A stretch of 64,000 nucleotides of DNA, from positions 21,916 to 85,915 of the forward strand of contig JAFBAO010000069.1 in NCBI GenBank assembly GCA_019247715.1. The letters run 5' to 3'. The DNA comes from Caulobacteraceae bacterium. Its GTDB lineage: Bacteria; Pseudomonadota; Alphaproteobacteria; Caulobacterales; Caulobacteraceae. The notes below the pieces were generated by a model that was not told where the DNA came from, did no database searches, and saw only the letters and a list, made by a program, of their open reading frames with translations. This document shows, in pieces, positions 28,773-38,401 of this stretch (its first letter is position 1; every line of letters begins with the position of its first letter). The position numbers and the translations under genes are program-made.

Positions 28773-29255
28773 ATGACGATCAAAGTCGGCGACAAAATAC
28801 CGCAAGCGACCTTCACCACCTTCGGTCCCGACGGGCCGAAGCCACTCACCACGGACGAGCTGTTCTCGGGCAAGACGGTGGCGCTCTTCGCCGTCCCGGG
28901 GGCGTTCACGCCCACCTGTTCGGCCAAGCACCTTCCGAGCTTCAAGGCGCACGCCAAGGATCTGAAAGCGAAAGGCGTCGACGCCATCGCCTGCGTGTCG
29001 GTCAACGACGTCTTCGTGATGAAGGCCTGGGGCGAGAACCAGGGGATCGGACCGGACATCCTGATGCTCGCCGACGGCAACGGCGACTTCACGCGCAAGA
29101 TCGGCCTCGAGCTCGACGGCTCGAAGTTCGGCATGGGGCCGCGCTCCCAGCGCTATTCGATGATCGCCAAGAACGGCGTCGTGGAGCAGCTGAACGTCGA
29201 GCAGGGCGGCGAGTACCGCGTCTCCTCGGCCGAGTACTTGCTGGAAAATATCTGA
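28773..29255 (+). CDS. peroxiredoxin (Prx5/AhpE-like)
   Basis: LFAVPGAFTPTCSAKHLPSF; VNDVFVMKAWG. Confidence 0.94.
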   Translation: MTIKVGDKIPQATFTTFGPDGPKPLTTDELFSGKTVALFAVPGAFTPTCSAKHLPSFKAHAKDLKAKGVDAIACVSVNDVFVMKAWGENQGIGPDILMLADGNGDFTRKIGLELDGSKFGMGPRSQRYSMIAKNGVVEQLNVEQGGEYRVSSAEYLLENI

Positions 29256-29259
29256 CGGG

Positions 29260-31026
29260 TCAGGCCCCCAGTCCCTCCGGCGTCGCAGTGGCGAGCTCTG
29301 CGGCGCCGGAGGCGATGGCTTGCGCAAGGCCGGGCGCGCCGCTCAAGGTCTGCTCGGCGAAAAGCCGCGCAAGGCCGACCTTCGTACGAAGATAGTCCGT
29401 CGGCGCGACGCCGCCCGCGAGCTTGGCCTCAACCAACAACGCGCCCTTGCCGAGCAGCCAGCCGGCCACGACATCGCCGAGCAGCTTTAGGCAGAGGGTC
29501 GCGCCCGCCAGACCGTCGGGCGCGTCGCGCCGGGGCGTGATCCAATCGACGGCCGAGCGGGCCGCCGCCAGGGCGGCCTGGAGACGGGCGCCGACGCCCT
29601 CCAGCCCCGTCGTCGCCTTGAGAACCGCCGCCGTCGCCGCGATCTCGCCGAAGAGGTCGCTTACGGCCTTGCCGTCCGCCAGGGCGAGCTTGCGGCCGAC
29701 GAGGTCGATGGCCTGGATCCCGTTGGTCCCCTCGTAGATCGGCAATATCCGCGCGTCGCGGTAGTACTGGGCGGCCCCGGTCGCCTCGATGAAGCCCATG
29801 CCGCCGTGGATCTGGACACCGGCGGAGGCGGCCTCCACCCCCATGTCGGTGCACCAGGCCTTGGCGATCGGCGTCAGCAGAGCCTCGCGCAGCTCCGCCG
29901 CCTGCCGCTCGGCCTCGTCCGCGCCGACACGGGCGAGGTCGGCGGCTACCGCGGTGGCCAGGCAGAGTCCGCGTCCCGCCTCGATCCTGGCCTTGGTGAG
30001 CATCAAGGCGCGCCGGACGTCCGGATGGTCGAAGATCCGGGCGGGCTGGTCACCCGTCCAGGCCGAGCGGCCCTGCTGGCGCTCGAGTGCGTAGGCCAGA
30101 GCCTGCTGGTAGGCGCGCTCGGCGATGGCGACGCCCTGCGAGCCCACTTGCAGGCGCGCTGCATTCATCATCACGAACATTCCTGCGAGGCCCGCGTTGG
30201 GCGCTCCCACCAGCTCGGCCTTCGCTCCTTCGAAGAGCATGACGCAGGTAGGCGAGCCGTGCAGGCCGAGCTTGTGCTCGATCGATCCGGGGCGGAGGGC
30301 GTTCTGGGGCCCCAAGGCGCCGTCCTTGTCCAGCAAGCGCTTCGGGGCGACGAAGAGCGAGAGGCCCCGCGAGCCGGCCGGCGCGTCCGGGAGCCTGGCC
30401 AACACCAGATGGACGATGTTGTCGGCGAGGTCATGGTCGCCCCAGGTGATGAAGATCTTCTGGCCGGTGAGCCGATAGCCGCCCTCGCCGTCGGGCTCCG
30501 CACGCGTGGCGACGCCCGCCAGATCCGAGCCCGCCTGCGGCTCGGTGAGGTTCATCGTCCCCGTCCACTCGCCCGAGACCAGCTTCGGCAGATAGAGCGC
30601 CTTCTGTTCGTCGCTTCCGTTCTTCTCGATGGCGTCGGCGGCGCCCTGGCTGAGAATGGGACAGAGGCTGAAGCTGAGGTTGGCGGCCTGGACCATCTCG
30701 CAGACGGCTTGCCCGAGGGCCCGCGGCAGACCCTGACCGCCGTGCGCCGAGTCGGCGGCGAGACTGGTCCAGCCGTCGGCTGCGAACCGCCGGTAGGCCT
30801 CGGCGAAGCCGGCGGCGGCCGTGACCTTGCCGTTCGCGTAGCTCACTCCGGTCAGATCGCCTGTCCGGTTCAGAGGCGCGAGAACCTCGGCCGCGAAGTC
30901 ACCGGCCGCGTTCAGCACCGCGTCCACCGTGTCGGGATCGGCGTTGGGGAAGGCCGCGCTCAGCCGGTCGAAGCCGGCGGCCTCCAGGGCGAAGGCCAGA
31001 TCCCGCACCGGCGCCTTGAAGCTCAT
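29260..31026 (-). CDS. acyl-CoA dehydrogenase
   Basis: TMNLTEPQAGSDLAGV; GGMGFIEATGAAQYYRDARILPIYEGTNGIQAIDLVGRKL. Confidence 0.95.
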   Translation of the reverse strand: MSFKAPVRDLAFALEAAGFDRLSAAFPNADPDTVDAVLNAAGDFAAEVLAPLNRTGDLTGVSYANGKVTAAAGFAEAYRRFAADGWTSLAADSAHGGQGLPRALGQAVCEMVQAANLSFSLCPILSQGAADAIEKNGSDEQKALYLPKLVSGEWTGTMNLTEPQAGSDLAGVATRAEPDGEGGYRLTGQKIFITWGDHDLADNIVHLVLARLPDAPAGSRGLSLFVAPKRLLDKDGALGPQNALRPGSIEHKLGLHGSPTCVMLFEGAKAELVGAPNAGLAGMFVMMNAARLQVGSQGVAIAERAYQQALAYALERQQGRSAWTGDQPARIFDHPDVRRALMLTKARIEAGRGLCLATAVAADLARVGADEAERQAAELREALLTPIAKAWCTDMGVEAASAGVQIHGGMGFIEATGAAQYYRDARILPIYEGTNGIQAIDLVGRKLALADGKAVSDLFGEIAATAAVLKATTGLEGVGARLQAALAAARSAVDWITPRRDAPDGLAGATLCLKLLGDVVAGWLLGKGALLVEAKLAGGVAPTDYLRTKVGLARLFAEQTLSGAPGLAQAIASGAAELATATPEGLGA

Positions 31027-31178
31027 CGGGGTCTCCGTCTGCAGCGACCCCTTCTAGGCCCGCCCGACGAGGCGCAGATCACGTCTTCGTGAGACATGGG
31101 AAGTGGCGGGATCCGAAAACCGTCACTATCGCCGGATTGCTTCTGCGGGCGAGGGGTCTCGATTTTGAGGAAACGCTC

Positions 31179-31784
31179 ATGATTTCGCGCGTCGCGCGCC
31201 TCCTCGTCTTCCTTCTCGTGACGCCCGCCGCCGCGCTGGCTGCCGTGTCGCAGAACGTCGCCGACCTGCAGCGGGGTCACTACGAGCTCGACAAGCAGCA
31301 CGCGAGCGTCATCGCCAAGGTGCTGCACCTGGGCGTCTCGCTCTATACGGTGCGCTTCGACAACTTCGACGCCAGCTTCGACTACGACCCGGGCCACCCG
31401 GAATCGGCCAAGGTCGAGGCGAGCGTGGACCCGACTTCGCTGGACGTGTACGCTGACTATGGGCGCAAATTCGCCGAGGAGTTCCTGAAGGCGAGCCAGT
31501 TCCCGAAGATCACCTTCGTCTCCACGCAGATCCAAAGAGGCGCGGGCAATGCCGGGACCATGACCGGGGACATGACCTTCATGGGCGTGACCAAGCCGGT
31601 CACCTTCGACGTCACCTTCGTGGGAACCGGTCATGAGCCCCTGCCGTTGCCGCTCGGCCGGCAGGCCGCGGGCTTTTCCGCCACCACCAGGATCAAGCGC
31701 TCGGACTTCGGCTCGACCTATCTCGACGACTACGTCGGCGACGAGGTGGCGATCCAGGTTGAGGGGGAGTTCGTCCGCAAATGA
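31179..31784 (+). CDS. YceI family periplasmic protein
   Basis: Signal peptide; YELDKQHASVIAKVLHLGVSLYTVRFDNFDASFDYDP; MTFMGVTKPVTFDVTF. Confidence 0.9.
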   Translation: MISRVARLLVFLLVTPAAALAAVSQNVADLQRGHYELDKQHASVIAKVLHLGVSLYTVRFDNFDASFDYDPGHPESAKVEASVDPTSLDVYADYGRKFAEEFLKASQFPKITFVSTQIQRGAGNAGTMTGDMTFMGVTKPVTFDVTFVGTGHEPLPLPLGRQAAGFSATTRIKRSDFGSTYLDDYVGDEVAIQVEGEFVRK

Positions 31785-32401
31785 CCGCCGTTTCCGCGCG
31801 ACCCAAGGCGTTCGCCGCCGGCCGATCCACCTATTCGGCGGTGGCGATCGCCCTTCACTGGCTGATCGCAATCCTGATCCTCACCAACATCGGGCTCGCC
31901 TGGTACTTCGACGACCTCAAGGGCCCCGCCAAGGTGGCGCCGCTGGCCCTCCACAAGTCGATCGGAATCACGGTGCTGCTCTTGAGCCTGATCAGGATCG
32001 GCTGGCGGCTGGCGAACCCGCCCCCGCCCCTCCCCGCGCACATGCGGCCCTGGGAGCGGTGGATCGCCAAGGCCACCCATCTCGTCTTCTACGTCCTGAT
32101 GCTGGGCCTGCCGCTCAGCGGCTGGGCCATGGTCTCGGCGAGCCCCCTGATCAAGACGCACCCCACCGTGCTCTACGGCGTCGTTCCGTGGCCTGCCTTG
32201 CCCTTCCCCGGCGTTGACGGGGACCAGCTCCACGCGGCCCGCAAGCTGTTCAGCCTCACCCACGAGACCCTGGCAAAGGTCGCCTATGCGGCCATCGTCC
32301 TGCACGTGGTCGGGGCGCTGAAGCACATCGTCATCGACCGCGACGACGTGGTGGCGCGGATGATCCCGCTGCTCGGCCGAGGCAGGGGCGCGCGGCCGTG
32401 A
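31781..32401 (+). CDS. cytochrome b561 family protein
   Basis: ALHWLIAILILTNIGLAWYF; LHKSIGITVLLLSLIRIGWRL; TLAKVAYAAIVLHVVGALKH. Confidence 0.9.
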   Translation: MTAVSARPKAFAAGRSTYSAVAIALHWLIAILILTNIGLAWYFDDLKGPAKVAPLALHKSIGITVLLLSLIRIGWRLANPPPPLPAHMRPWERWIAKATHLVFYVLMLGLPLSGWAMVSASPLIKTHPTVLYGVVPWPALPFPGVDGDQLHAARKLFSLTHETLAKVAYAAIVLHVVGALKHIVIDRDDVVARMIPLLGRGRGARP

Positions 32402-32958
32402 AGGCGGCGCTGCTGGCGATCGCCGCCTGGGCCTTGCCGGCGCTGACGATGGCGGCGCCGCCCGCCTGGCTGGTGGACAAGGCCGCCTCGAAGCTGGGGT
32501 TCGCCGGAACCGTCAGCGGCAAGGGCTTCGCCGGCGTCTTCCGGCGCTGGGACGCGGTCATCCACTTCGACCCCAAGGACCTTGCCCATTCGGACGTGAC
32601 GGTCACCGTCGAAATGGCCTCCGCCGTCACCGGCGACGGCGACCGCGACGCTCTGCTGCCGGACCAGGACTGGTTCTGGACCAGCCATTTCCCCCACGCG
32701 ACCTTCGTCGCCAAGAACTTCCGCTCCACCGCACCCGGACGCTACGAGGCGGCCGGCCTCCTGACCATCCGGGGTGTGGCCAAGCCTTTGACATTGCCCT
32801 TCAGCCTCGCCATCACCGGCCCCTCGGCGAAGATGAACGCCAGGGCCTCCCTCGACCGGCTGGCCTTCGGCGTCGGGCAGGGCGAGTGGCAAGCGACCGA
32901 CACGGTGGCCGGGCCGGTGGTGGTCACGGCGGACCTCACCGCCCATCTGGCGAAATAG
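32398..32958 (+). CDS. YceI family protein
   Basis: WLVDKAASKLGFAGTVSGKGFAGVFRRWDAVIHFDP; FPHATFVAKNF; GTG start. Confidence 0.9.
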   Translation: MKAALLAIAAWALPALTMAAPPAWLVDKAASKLGFAGTVSGKGFAGVFRRWDAVIHFDPKDLAHSDVTVTVEMASAVTGDGDRDALLPDQDWFWTSHFPHATFVAKNFRSTAPGRYEAAGLLTIRGVAKPLTLPFSLAITGPSAKMNARASLDRLAFGVGQGEWQATDTVAGPVVVTADLTAHLAK

Positions 32959-33866
32959 CGGCGGCCGCCCGCGCCCTCGAGGCCGGCGAGCTGGTCATCG
33001 TGCCGACGGAGACGGTCTACGGCCTGTCCGCCGACGCGGCCAATCCGGTCGCGGTGGCGCGCCTCTTCGAAGCCAAGGGGCGGCCCAGGTTCAATCCCCT
33101 GATCGCCCACGTGAGCGGCCTTGCGATGGCCGAGCACACCGCGCGCCTGGACGAACGCGCGCGCAAGCTAGCCAAGAGATTCTGGCCAGGACCGCTGACG
33201 CTGGTGGCGCCGCTCGCCGGGCCAGGCCTCGTCTGCGATCTCGCCCGTGCCGGTCTGGAGACGGTGGCGGTGCGCGCGCCCGACCATCCGATCGCCCAGG
33301 CGGTGATCCGCCGGCTCGGAAGGCCGATCGCCGCCCCGTCCGCCAACCGATCGGGCCGCCCAAGTCCCACGACCTTCGCCGACGCCATGGCCGAGACCGG
33401 CGCTGCGGCGGCCCTGGGCCTGGATGGCGGCGCCTGCCGGATCGGGCTCGAATCGACGGTGGTCGGCCTCCTGGACGCCAAGGCGCGGCTCCTGCGGCCC
33501 GGCGCCGTCACGCGGGGAGAGATCGAGGCGGTGGTCGGGCCGCTGGCGGCCGCCGGAAGCGACGCCGCCCGCTCCCCTGGCCGGCTCGCGCGGCACTACG
33601 CGCCGGACGCTCCGGTGCGGCTGGAGGCGCCGGCGCCGCGGCCGGGCGAGGCCTACCTGGCTTTCGGTCTCGCGCCCGACGCCCCGCTGGTGTTCAACCT
33701 GAGCGGCCGCGGCGACCTGAGGGAAGCGGCGGCCAACCTGTTCGCCCTCCTGCGCGCCGCCGACGCCGCGAGGCCCTCGGCCATCGCCGTGGCCCCCATT
33801 CCGGACGAGGGGCTGGGCGAGGCCATCAACGACCGCCTGCGCCGGGCGGCAGGCTACATCGGCTGA
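32886..33866 (+). CDS. L-threonylcarbamoyladenylate synthase (Sua5/YwlC); exact start uncertain
   Basis: GELVIVPTETVYGLSADA; KRFWPGPLTLV; PIAAPSANRSGRPSPT; Sua5 C-terminal domain SPGRLARHYAPDAPVRLEAP. Confidence 0.92.
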   Translation: MASDRHGGRAGGGHGGPHRPSGEIAAAARALEAGELVIVPTETVYGLSADAANPVAVARLFEAKGRPRFNPLIAHVSGLAMAEHTARLDERARKLAKRFWPGPLTLVAPLAGPGLVCDLARAGLETVAVRAPDHPIAQAVIRRLGRPIAAPSANRSGRPSPTTFADAMAETGAAAALGLDGGACRIGLESTVVGLLDAKARLLRPGAVTRGEIEAVVGPLAAAGSDAARSPGRLARHYAPDAPVRLEAPAPRPGEAYLAFGLAPDAPLVFNLSGRGDLREAAANLFALLRAADAARPSAIAVAPIPDEGLGEAINDRLRRAAGYIG

Positions 33867-34249
33867 AGCGCAGGGCGCACGTCGGTGAGGGCGAACTCGT
33901 TCCCCTTGTAGAGGAGCGGCGCATCCAACTGTTTGGCGAGGGCGTAGGCGAAACAGTCACCGAAGTTGAGAGCGGCGCGATGGACGCCGCGGCCATACCG
34001 GAGGTAGGCCTCCAGCGCGCCGGCGCCCGAAACAGAAGCCTCCACAATCCTCAGCTCCGCCAGCCACTTCGCGAAGCGGTCGAGTCCGAAGTGGCTCTGC
34101 CTCAGCACGATCGCCAGCCCCGCTTCGGCGATGTTCGCCGGCGCCATGAAGATTGATTCCGCCTCGTCGAGGCGCCGGATGAACAGCTCCTGCTCCGGCT
34201 CTCCGAGAGCGATGGCGACCACCGCCGAGGCGTCAACAGCGAGCATCAC
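33854..34249 (-). CDS. type II toxin VapC, PIN domain ribonuclease
   Basis: MMLAVDASAVVAIAL, NIAEAGLAI, LNFGDCFAYALAK, LLYKGNEFALTDV acidic PIN residues. Confidence 0.92.
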   Translation of the reverse strand: MMLAVDASAVVAIALGEPEQELFIRRLDEAESIFMAPANIAEAGLAIVLRQSHFGLDRFAKWLAELRIVEASVSGAGALEAYLRYGRGVHRAALNFGDCFAYALAKQLDAPLLYKGNEFALTDVRPALQPM

Positions 34250-34527
34250 GCCTCATCGATCTCCGCGAGGCCGGTCGGCCAGAGCGCATCCCAGTCCTTC
34301 TTGGTCATCGGCTTGGCCACCACCTTGTCGAGGCCTACCGCACGCCGAAACGCATCCGTGGCCGCCTTCATTTCCTCGAACGTCGGCTTGCGGCGGGGTT
34401 TCGCATTCTCGGCCGCCAGCGCCGCCTCGACGGCCTCGCCCACCGCCTGGGTCAGGCTCTGCCCGCGGCGCCGGGCAAGCTCCCGCGCCTTGCGCTCGAC
34501 CTCTGGATTCTTGATGAAGATGCCCAT
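34246..34527 (-). CDS. type II antitoxin VapB (Rv0623-like)
   Basis: MGIFIKNPEVERKARELARRRGQSLTQAVGEAVEAAL; 4-bp overlap with vapC. Confidence 0.9.
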   Translation of the reverse strand: MGIFIKNPEVERKARELARRRGQSLTQAVGEAVEAALAAENAKPRRKPTFEEMKAATDAFRRAVGLDKVVAKPMTKKDWDALWPTGLAEIDEA

Positions 34528-34546
34528 GGCGCGATCCTTATATCCC

Positions 34547-34560
34547 CCAGTATATACTGG
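34547..34560. promoter_or_regulatory. perfect 14-bp palindrome CCAGTATATACTGG upstream of vapB; candidate VapBC operator
   Basis: Sequence equals its own reverse complement; starts 20 bp upstream of the vapB start and contains TATACT in the vapB orientation. Confidence 0.65.
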
Positions 34561-34594
34561 CCGGGACTGGCTCGGAAGCGTACCCTTCCGCAGC

Positions 34595-36004
34595 ATGTCG
34601 TCGTCGATCCCCCTCAAGGTGATATCGCGCCTGAAGGCGGCGCTGGGCGACGGCGGCTGGAGCGAGGATCCTGACCGGCTTTCGCCCAAGCTCGTAGAGT
34701 GGCGCGATCGGTGGCGCGGCGCGACGCCCCTCCTGGCGCTTCCGAGAACCACCGACGAGGTCGCCGCAGTCGTCTCCATCTGCGCTGAAACGGGGACCGC
34801 CCTCACCCCCCAGGGCGGCAACACCGGCCTGGTGGGCGGCCAGATCCCGCAAGGGGAAATCCTGCTCTCTCTGGAGCGAATGAATAGGGTCCGGGAGGTC
34901 GAGACCCGCGACGACGTGCTGATCGCCGAGGCGGGCGTGACCCTCGCGGCGGCCCACGAGGCGGCCGCCGCGGCCGGACGGCGTTTTCCGCTGAACCTCG
35001 CCTCCGAAGGCTCGGCGACGCTCGGCGGGCTCGTCTCCACCAACGCCGGCGGCGTGGCGGTCCTGCGCTACGGGACCATGCGCGAGCTGGTGCTCGGCCT
35101 GGAAGCGGTGCTGCCGGACGGCGAGGTCTGGAACGGCCTCAAGCGGCTTCGCAAGGACAACACCGGCTACGACCTGAAGCAGCTGCTCATCGGGGCGGAG
35201 GGGACCTTGGGGGTCGTCACCGCCGTCGCGCTGAAGCTGTTTCCGCCGCTAGTGTCGCGGGCCACGGCCATCGCCGGCGTCGGATCGCCGGCCGACGCGG
35301 TCGCCCTGCTCGGCCGCGCCAAGGAGGTCGCGGGCGGCGCGGTGGAGAGCTTCGAGCTGATCGGGCGGCTCGGCATTGAGCTCGCGGTCAAGCATATCCC
35401 GGGCGCGCGCGAGCCGCTGGAGACCTCGCCGCCTTGGTATGTGCTGGTCGAGCTCGCCAGCGGCGAGCCCGGCTCGGCCGAAGCCGCCATGGGACGGCTG
35501 TTGGAGGAGGCCCTGGAGCGAGGCCTTGTCGGCGACGCCGCCGTCGCCCAGACCGAAACTCAGGCAAAGGCCTTCTGGGCGTTGCGCGAGAACCAGTCAG
35601 CCGCTCAGAAGCCCGAAGGCCCGGCCTGGAAGCACGACGTCTCGACGCCGATCTCGCGGATCGCCGAATTCATCGAAACCGCGGGCGCCAGACTGGCGGC
35701 GCTCTATCCGGGGGTGCGGGTCGACGCCTTCGGCCACGTGGGCGACGGCAACGTCCACTACGACGTCCTAGCGCCTCTCGGCGGCGACCCGGCGCTGCAT
35801 GTGAAGCAGCGCGACGAGGCGGCGTGCGTGGTGCATGACCTGGTGGCCTCCCTCGGCGGCTCGATCAGCGCCGAACATGGGCTGGGCGCGATGAAGACCG
35901 CCGAGGCCCTCGCCTACAAGAGCCCGACGGAGGTCGAGGCCATGCGGCGCATCCGCGTCGCCCTGGACCCCAAGCGGATCATGAATCCGAGGGTGCTCTT
36001 CTGA
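34595..36004 (+). CDS. FAD-binding oxidase (GlcD/D-2-hydroxyacid dehydrogenase family)
   Basis: LTPQGGNTGLVGGQIP; SEGSATLGGLVSTNAGG; DAFGHVGDGNVHYDV; SAEHGLGAMK. Confidence 0.94.
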   Translation: MSSSIPLKVISRLKAALGDGGWSEDPDRLSPKLVEWRDRWRGATPLLALPRTTDEVAAVVSICAETGTALTPQGGNTGLVGGQIPQGEILLSLERMNRVREVETRDDVLIAEAGVTLAAAHEAAAAAGRRFPLNLASEGSATLGGLVSTNAGGVAVLRYGTMRELVLGLEAVLPDGEVWNGLKRLRKDNTGYDLKQLLIGAEGTLGVVTAVALKLFPPLVSRATAIAGVGSPADAVALLGRAKEVAGGAVESFELIGRLGIELAVKHIPGAREPLETSPPWYVLVELASGEPGSAEAAMGRLLEEALERGLVGDAAVAQTETQAKAFWALRENQSAAQKPEGPAWKHDVSTPISRIAEFIETAGARLAALYPGVRVDAFGHVGDGNVHYDVLAPLGGDPALHVKQRDEAACVVHDLVASLGGSISAEHGLGAMKTAEALAYKSPTEVEAMRRIRVALDPKRIMNPRVLF

Positions 36005-36019
36005 ACACGTCGCCCTTTC

Positions 36020-36046
36020 GGTGCGGCGGTTGAAACCGCCGTCACC
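36020..36046. terminator. stem-loop after FAD oxidase gene; possible terminator without a strong T-tract
   Basis: GGTGCGGCGGTT-GA-AACCGCCG(T)CACC: near-perfect inverted repeat with one bulge, 16 nt after the stop codon. Confidence 0.35.
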
Positions 36047-36094
36047 GCAGGGCTTTATCCTTACCTCAGTCATTTTGCGGCAAAGCCCGCCCTC

Positions 36095-38365
36095 GTGTCG
36101 TTCAGCTCGAAATACCCCCGTCCGCCCAGGCCTTCGCCGCCGCCGCGCTCGCCTGGCGGGCGAAGGCGCAGCATCGTCGCGGCTCTGGCCGCCGGTCTCG
36201 CCCTGACGCTCGGCGTCGCTCTCCTGGCCGGCGTCGCCCTCGTAAGCCGCTACATCGCCGAGGCGCCCCCGCTTCCCTCCAGGGAGGCGCTGTGGACCAT
36301 CCGGCGGTCGAGCGGCATGACCTTCCTCGACCGCAATGGCCAGGTGATCGCCACCCGCGGCGCCAAGTACGGCCAGGCCGTGGCCCTGGCCAGCCTGCCG
36401 GCCTATGCCCCGAAGGCCTTCCTGGCGGCGGAGGACCGACGCTTCTACCAGCACGGACCGGTGGACCTACGGGCCATCGGGCGGGCGATCGTCGCCGATC
36501 TGCGCGCCCGCCGGTCGGCCGAGGGCGCCTCGACGCTCACCCAGCAGCTCGCCCGCGGCCTCTTCCTCAAGCGGGACCAGTCGCTGAAGCGCAAGGTGCA
36601 GGAAGCCTACCTGGCCTGGCGGCTCGAACAGAGCCTCTCCAAGGACCAGATCCTCGAGCTCTACCTCAACCGGACCTACTTCGGCGCGGGCGCCTATGGC
36701 CTGGACGCCGCCGCCGAGACCTACTTCGGCAAGCCGGCGAGCCGGCTTACCCTGATGGAGGCCGCCACCCTCGCGGGGCTGCCCAATGCGCCCTCGCGCC
36801 TGGCGCTCACCACCAATCTGCCGGCCGCCGTCGCCCGGGGCGGCCGGATCCTGAGGACCATGCTTTCCGAGGGCTGGGTCTCTGCGTCCGCCTACCAGGC
36901 GGCGCTCGCGAACCCGCCGGTCCTGGCGCCGCCGAGCCGCGGACAGAACGAAGGCGACATGGGCTATGTGATCGACCAGGCCGCCGAGCAGGCCGTCCAG
37001 CTGACCGACGGCCAGACGCCCGACCTTGTCGTCGCCACAACCATCGATCCTGGGCTGCAGAGCGCCGGATCCGACATCCTGCGGCGCGTGGTGGAAAAGC
37101 AGGGAGCGCCACGGCATGCGTCCCAGGGAGCGCTGGTCGCTCTGGCCCCGGACGGGGCGATCGTCGCCATGGTCGGCGGCCTCGATCACGACAAGAGCAG
37201 CTTCAACCGCGTCGTCCAGGCGCGCCGGCAGCCGGGATCGGCGTTCAAGGCCTTCGTATACGGCGCGGCCATGGAGCACGGCTTGACGCCGGCCGATGTC
37301 CGCGAGGACGCCCCGATCGCCCTCGGAGCCTGGAGGCCGGAGAATTACGGCCATGCGTACGCCGGTTCGGTCACGCTGCGACAGGCCCTGGCCCGCTCCC
37401 TGAACACCGTCTCGGTGCGACTCACCGAAGAGCTCGGCCCCGATACGATCGCCGCCTTCGCCCGCCGGCTCGGCCTCGACGATGCGCCGGCGCATCCGGG
37501 CCCCTCGATCGCGCTCGGCGCCTATGAGGTCACCCCGCTGGAGCTCGCCGGCGGCTATCAGGTGTTCCAGGACGGCGGCGGGCGCACCTCTCCCTATTTG
37601 ATCCGGGAGATCCGCTCGACCCGCGGACAGATGCTGTACGCCCATCCCCCGTCGGCGCCGGCGCCGGTCCTCGACCCCCTCTACGCCACCCGCATGGTGG
37701 ACATGTTGAAGGCGGTGATCACCTCGGGCACCGGGACCGGGGCCGACATCGGACGCCCGGCCGCCGGCAAGACCGGCACCAGCCAGAACTGGCGCGACGC
37801 CTGGTTCGTCGGCTTCACCCCCGACCTGCTCGCCGCTGTCTGGGTAGGCAACGACGACGGCCGGCCGATGGCGCACGTCGCCGGCGGGGACCTGCCGGCG
37901 CAGATCTGGCGCCAGTTCATGACCCTCGCCGAGAAGGGCCTCCCGCCTCGCGATTTCCCCTGGCTCGTCCCTGAGCCCAACGCGGTTCCGGACACCGTCG
38001 CCGATTCGGGCCTCTTCGAAGACGAGCCGCCGGTCTTTGATGGCCCTGACCAGAGCGGCGGAGGTGCGTTCGCGCAGGCCGACCCCGACTGGAGCGACCG
38101 CCCGGCCGCCGACGACCGGCGTGGTCCTGATTCGCCCGAGACCGGCGAGGCCTCGCCTGCAGACCGCTGGGGACGGCGCGCCGAGCGCGGCGATTATCCT
38201 CCGGACGACCGCTGGACCGACGACCCCGCCCCCTATTCCGGGCGACATCGCCGGGACCCCGCCTACCACGAGGATCAAACCGTGGACGATCGCGAACAGC
38301 GGCCGCCCGTGGACGACGACAATCCCGCGGATTCGGCTGACGAGAGCCGCCGCTACCGCTATTGA
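36095..38365 (+). CDS. PBP1A-type bifunctional transglycosylase/transpeptidase
   Basis: AAEDRRFYQHGPVDLRAI; EGASTLTQQLARGLFL; PGSAFKAFVYGAAME (SxxK); KTGTSQNWRDAWFVGFTPD. Confidence 0.93.
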   Translation: MSFSSKYPRPPRPSPPPRSPGGRRRSIVAALAAGLALTLGVALLAGVALVSRYIAEAPPLPSREALWTIRRSSGMTFLDRNGQVIATRGAKYGQAVALASLPAYAPKAFLAAEDRRFYQHGPVDLRAIGRAIVADLRARRSAEGASTLTQQLARGLFLKRDQSLKRKVQEAYLAWRLEQSLSKDQILELYLNRTYFGAGAYGLDAAAETYFGKPASRLTLMEAATLAGLPNAPSRLALTTNLPAAVARGGRILRTMLSEGWVSASAYQAALANPPVLAPPSRGQNEGDMGYVIDQAAEQAVQLTDGQTPDLVVATTIDPGLQSAGSDILRRVVEKQGAPRHASQGALVALAPDGAIVAMVGGLDHDKSSFNRVVQARRQPGSAFKAFVYGAAMEHGLTPADVREDAPIALGAWRPENYGHAYAGSVTLRQALARSLNTVSVRLTEELGPDTIAAFARRLGLDDAPAHPGPSIALGAYEVTPLELAGGYQVFQDGGGRTSPYLIREIRSTRGQMLYAHPPSAPAPVLDPLYATRMVDMLKAVITSGTGTGADIGRPAAGKTGTSQNWRDAWFVGFTPDLLAAVWVGNDDGRPMAHVAGGDLPAQIWRQFMTLAEKGLPPRDFPWLVPEPNAVPDTVADSGLFEDEPPVFDGPDQSGGGAFAQADPDWSDRPAADDRRGPDSPETGEASPADRWGRRAERGDYPPDDRWTDDPAPYSGRHRRDPAYHEDQTVDDREQRPPVDDDNPADSADESRRYRY

Positions 38366-38401
38366 TCGCCAACGCGCCCCTCTTGTCGGATGGTTCCCAG
38401 G

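Noticed and set aside
28083-29327. 414-aa minus ORF extending yqgE across the peroxiredoxin gene
   Set aside because: The recognisable YqgE domain begins at MSDDDDGAF (28661); the upstream extension is antisense to the peroxiredoxin.
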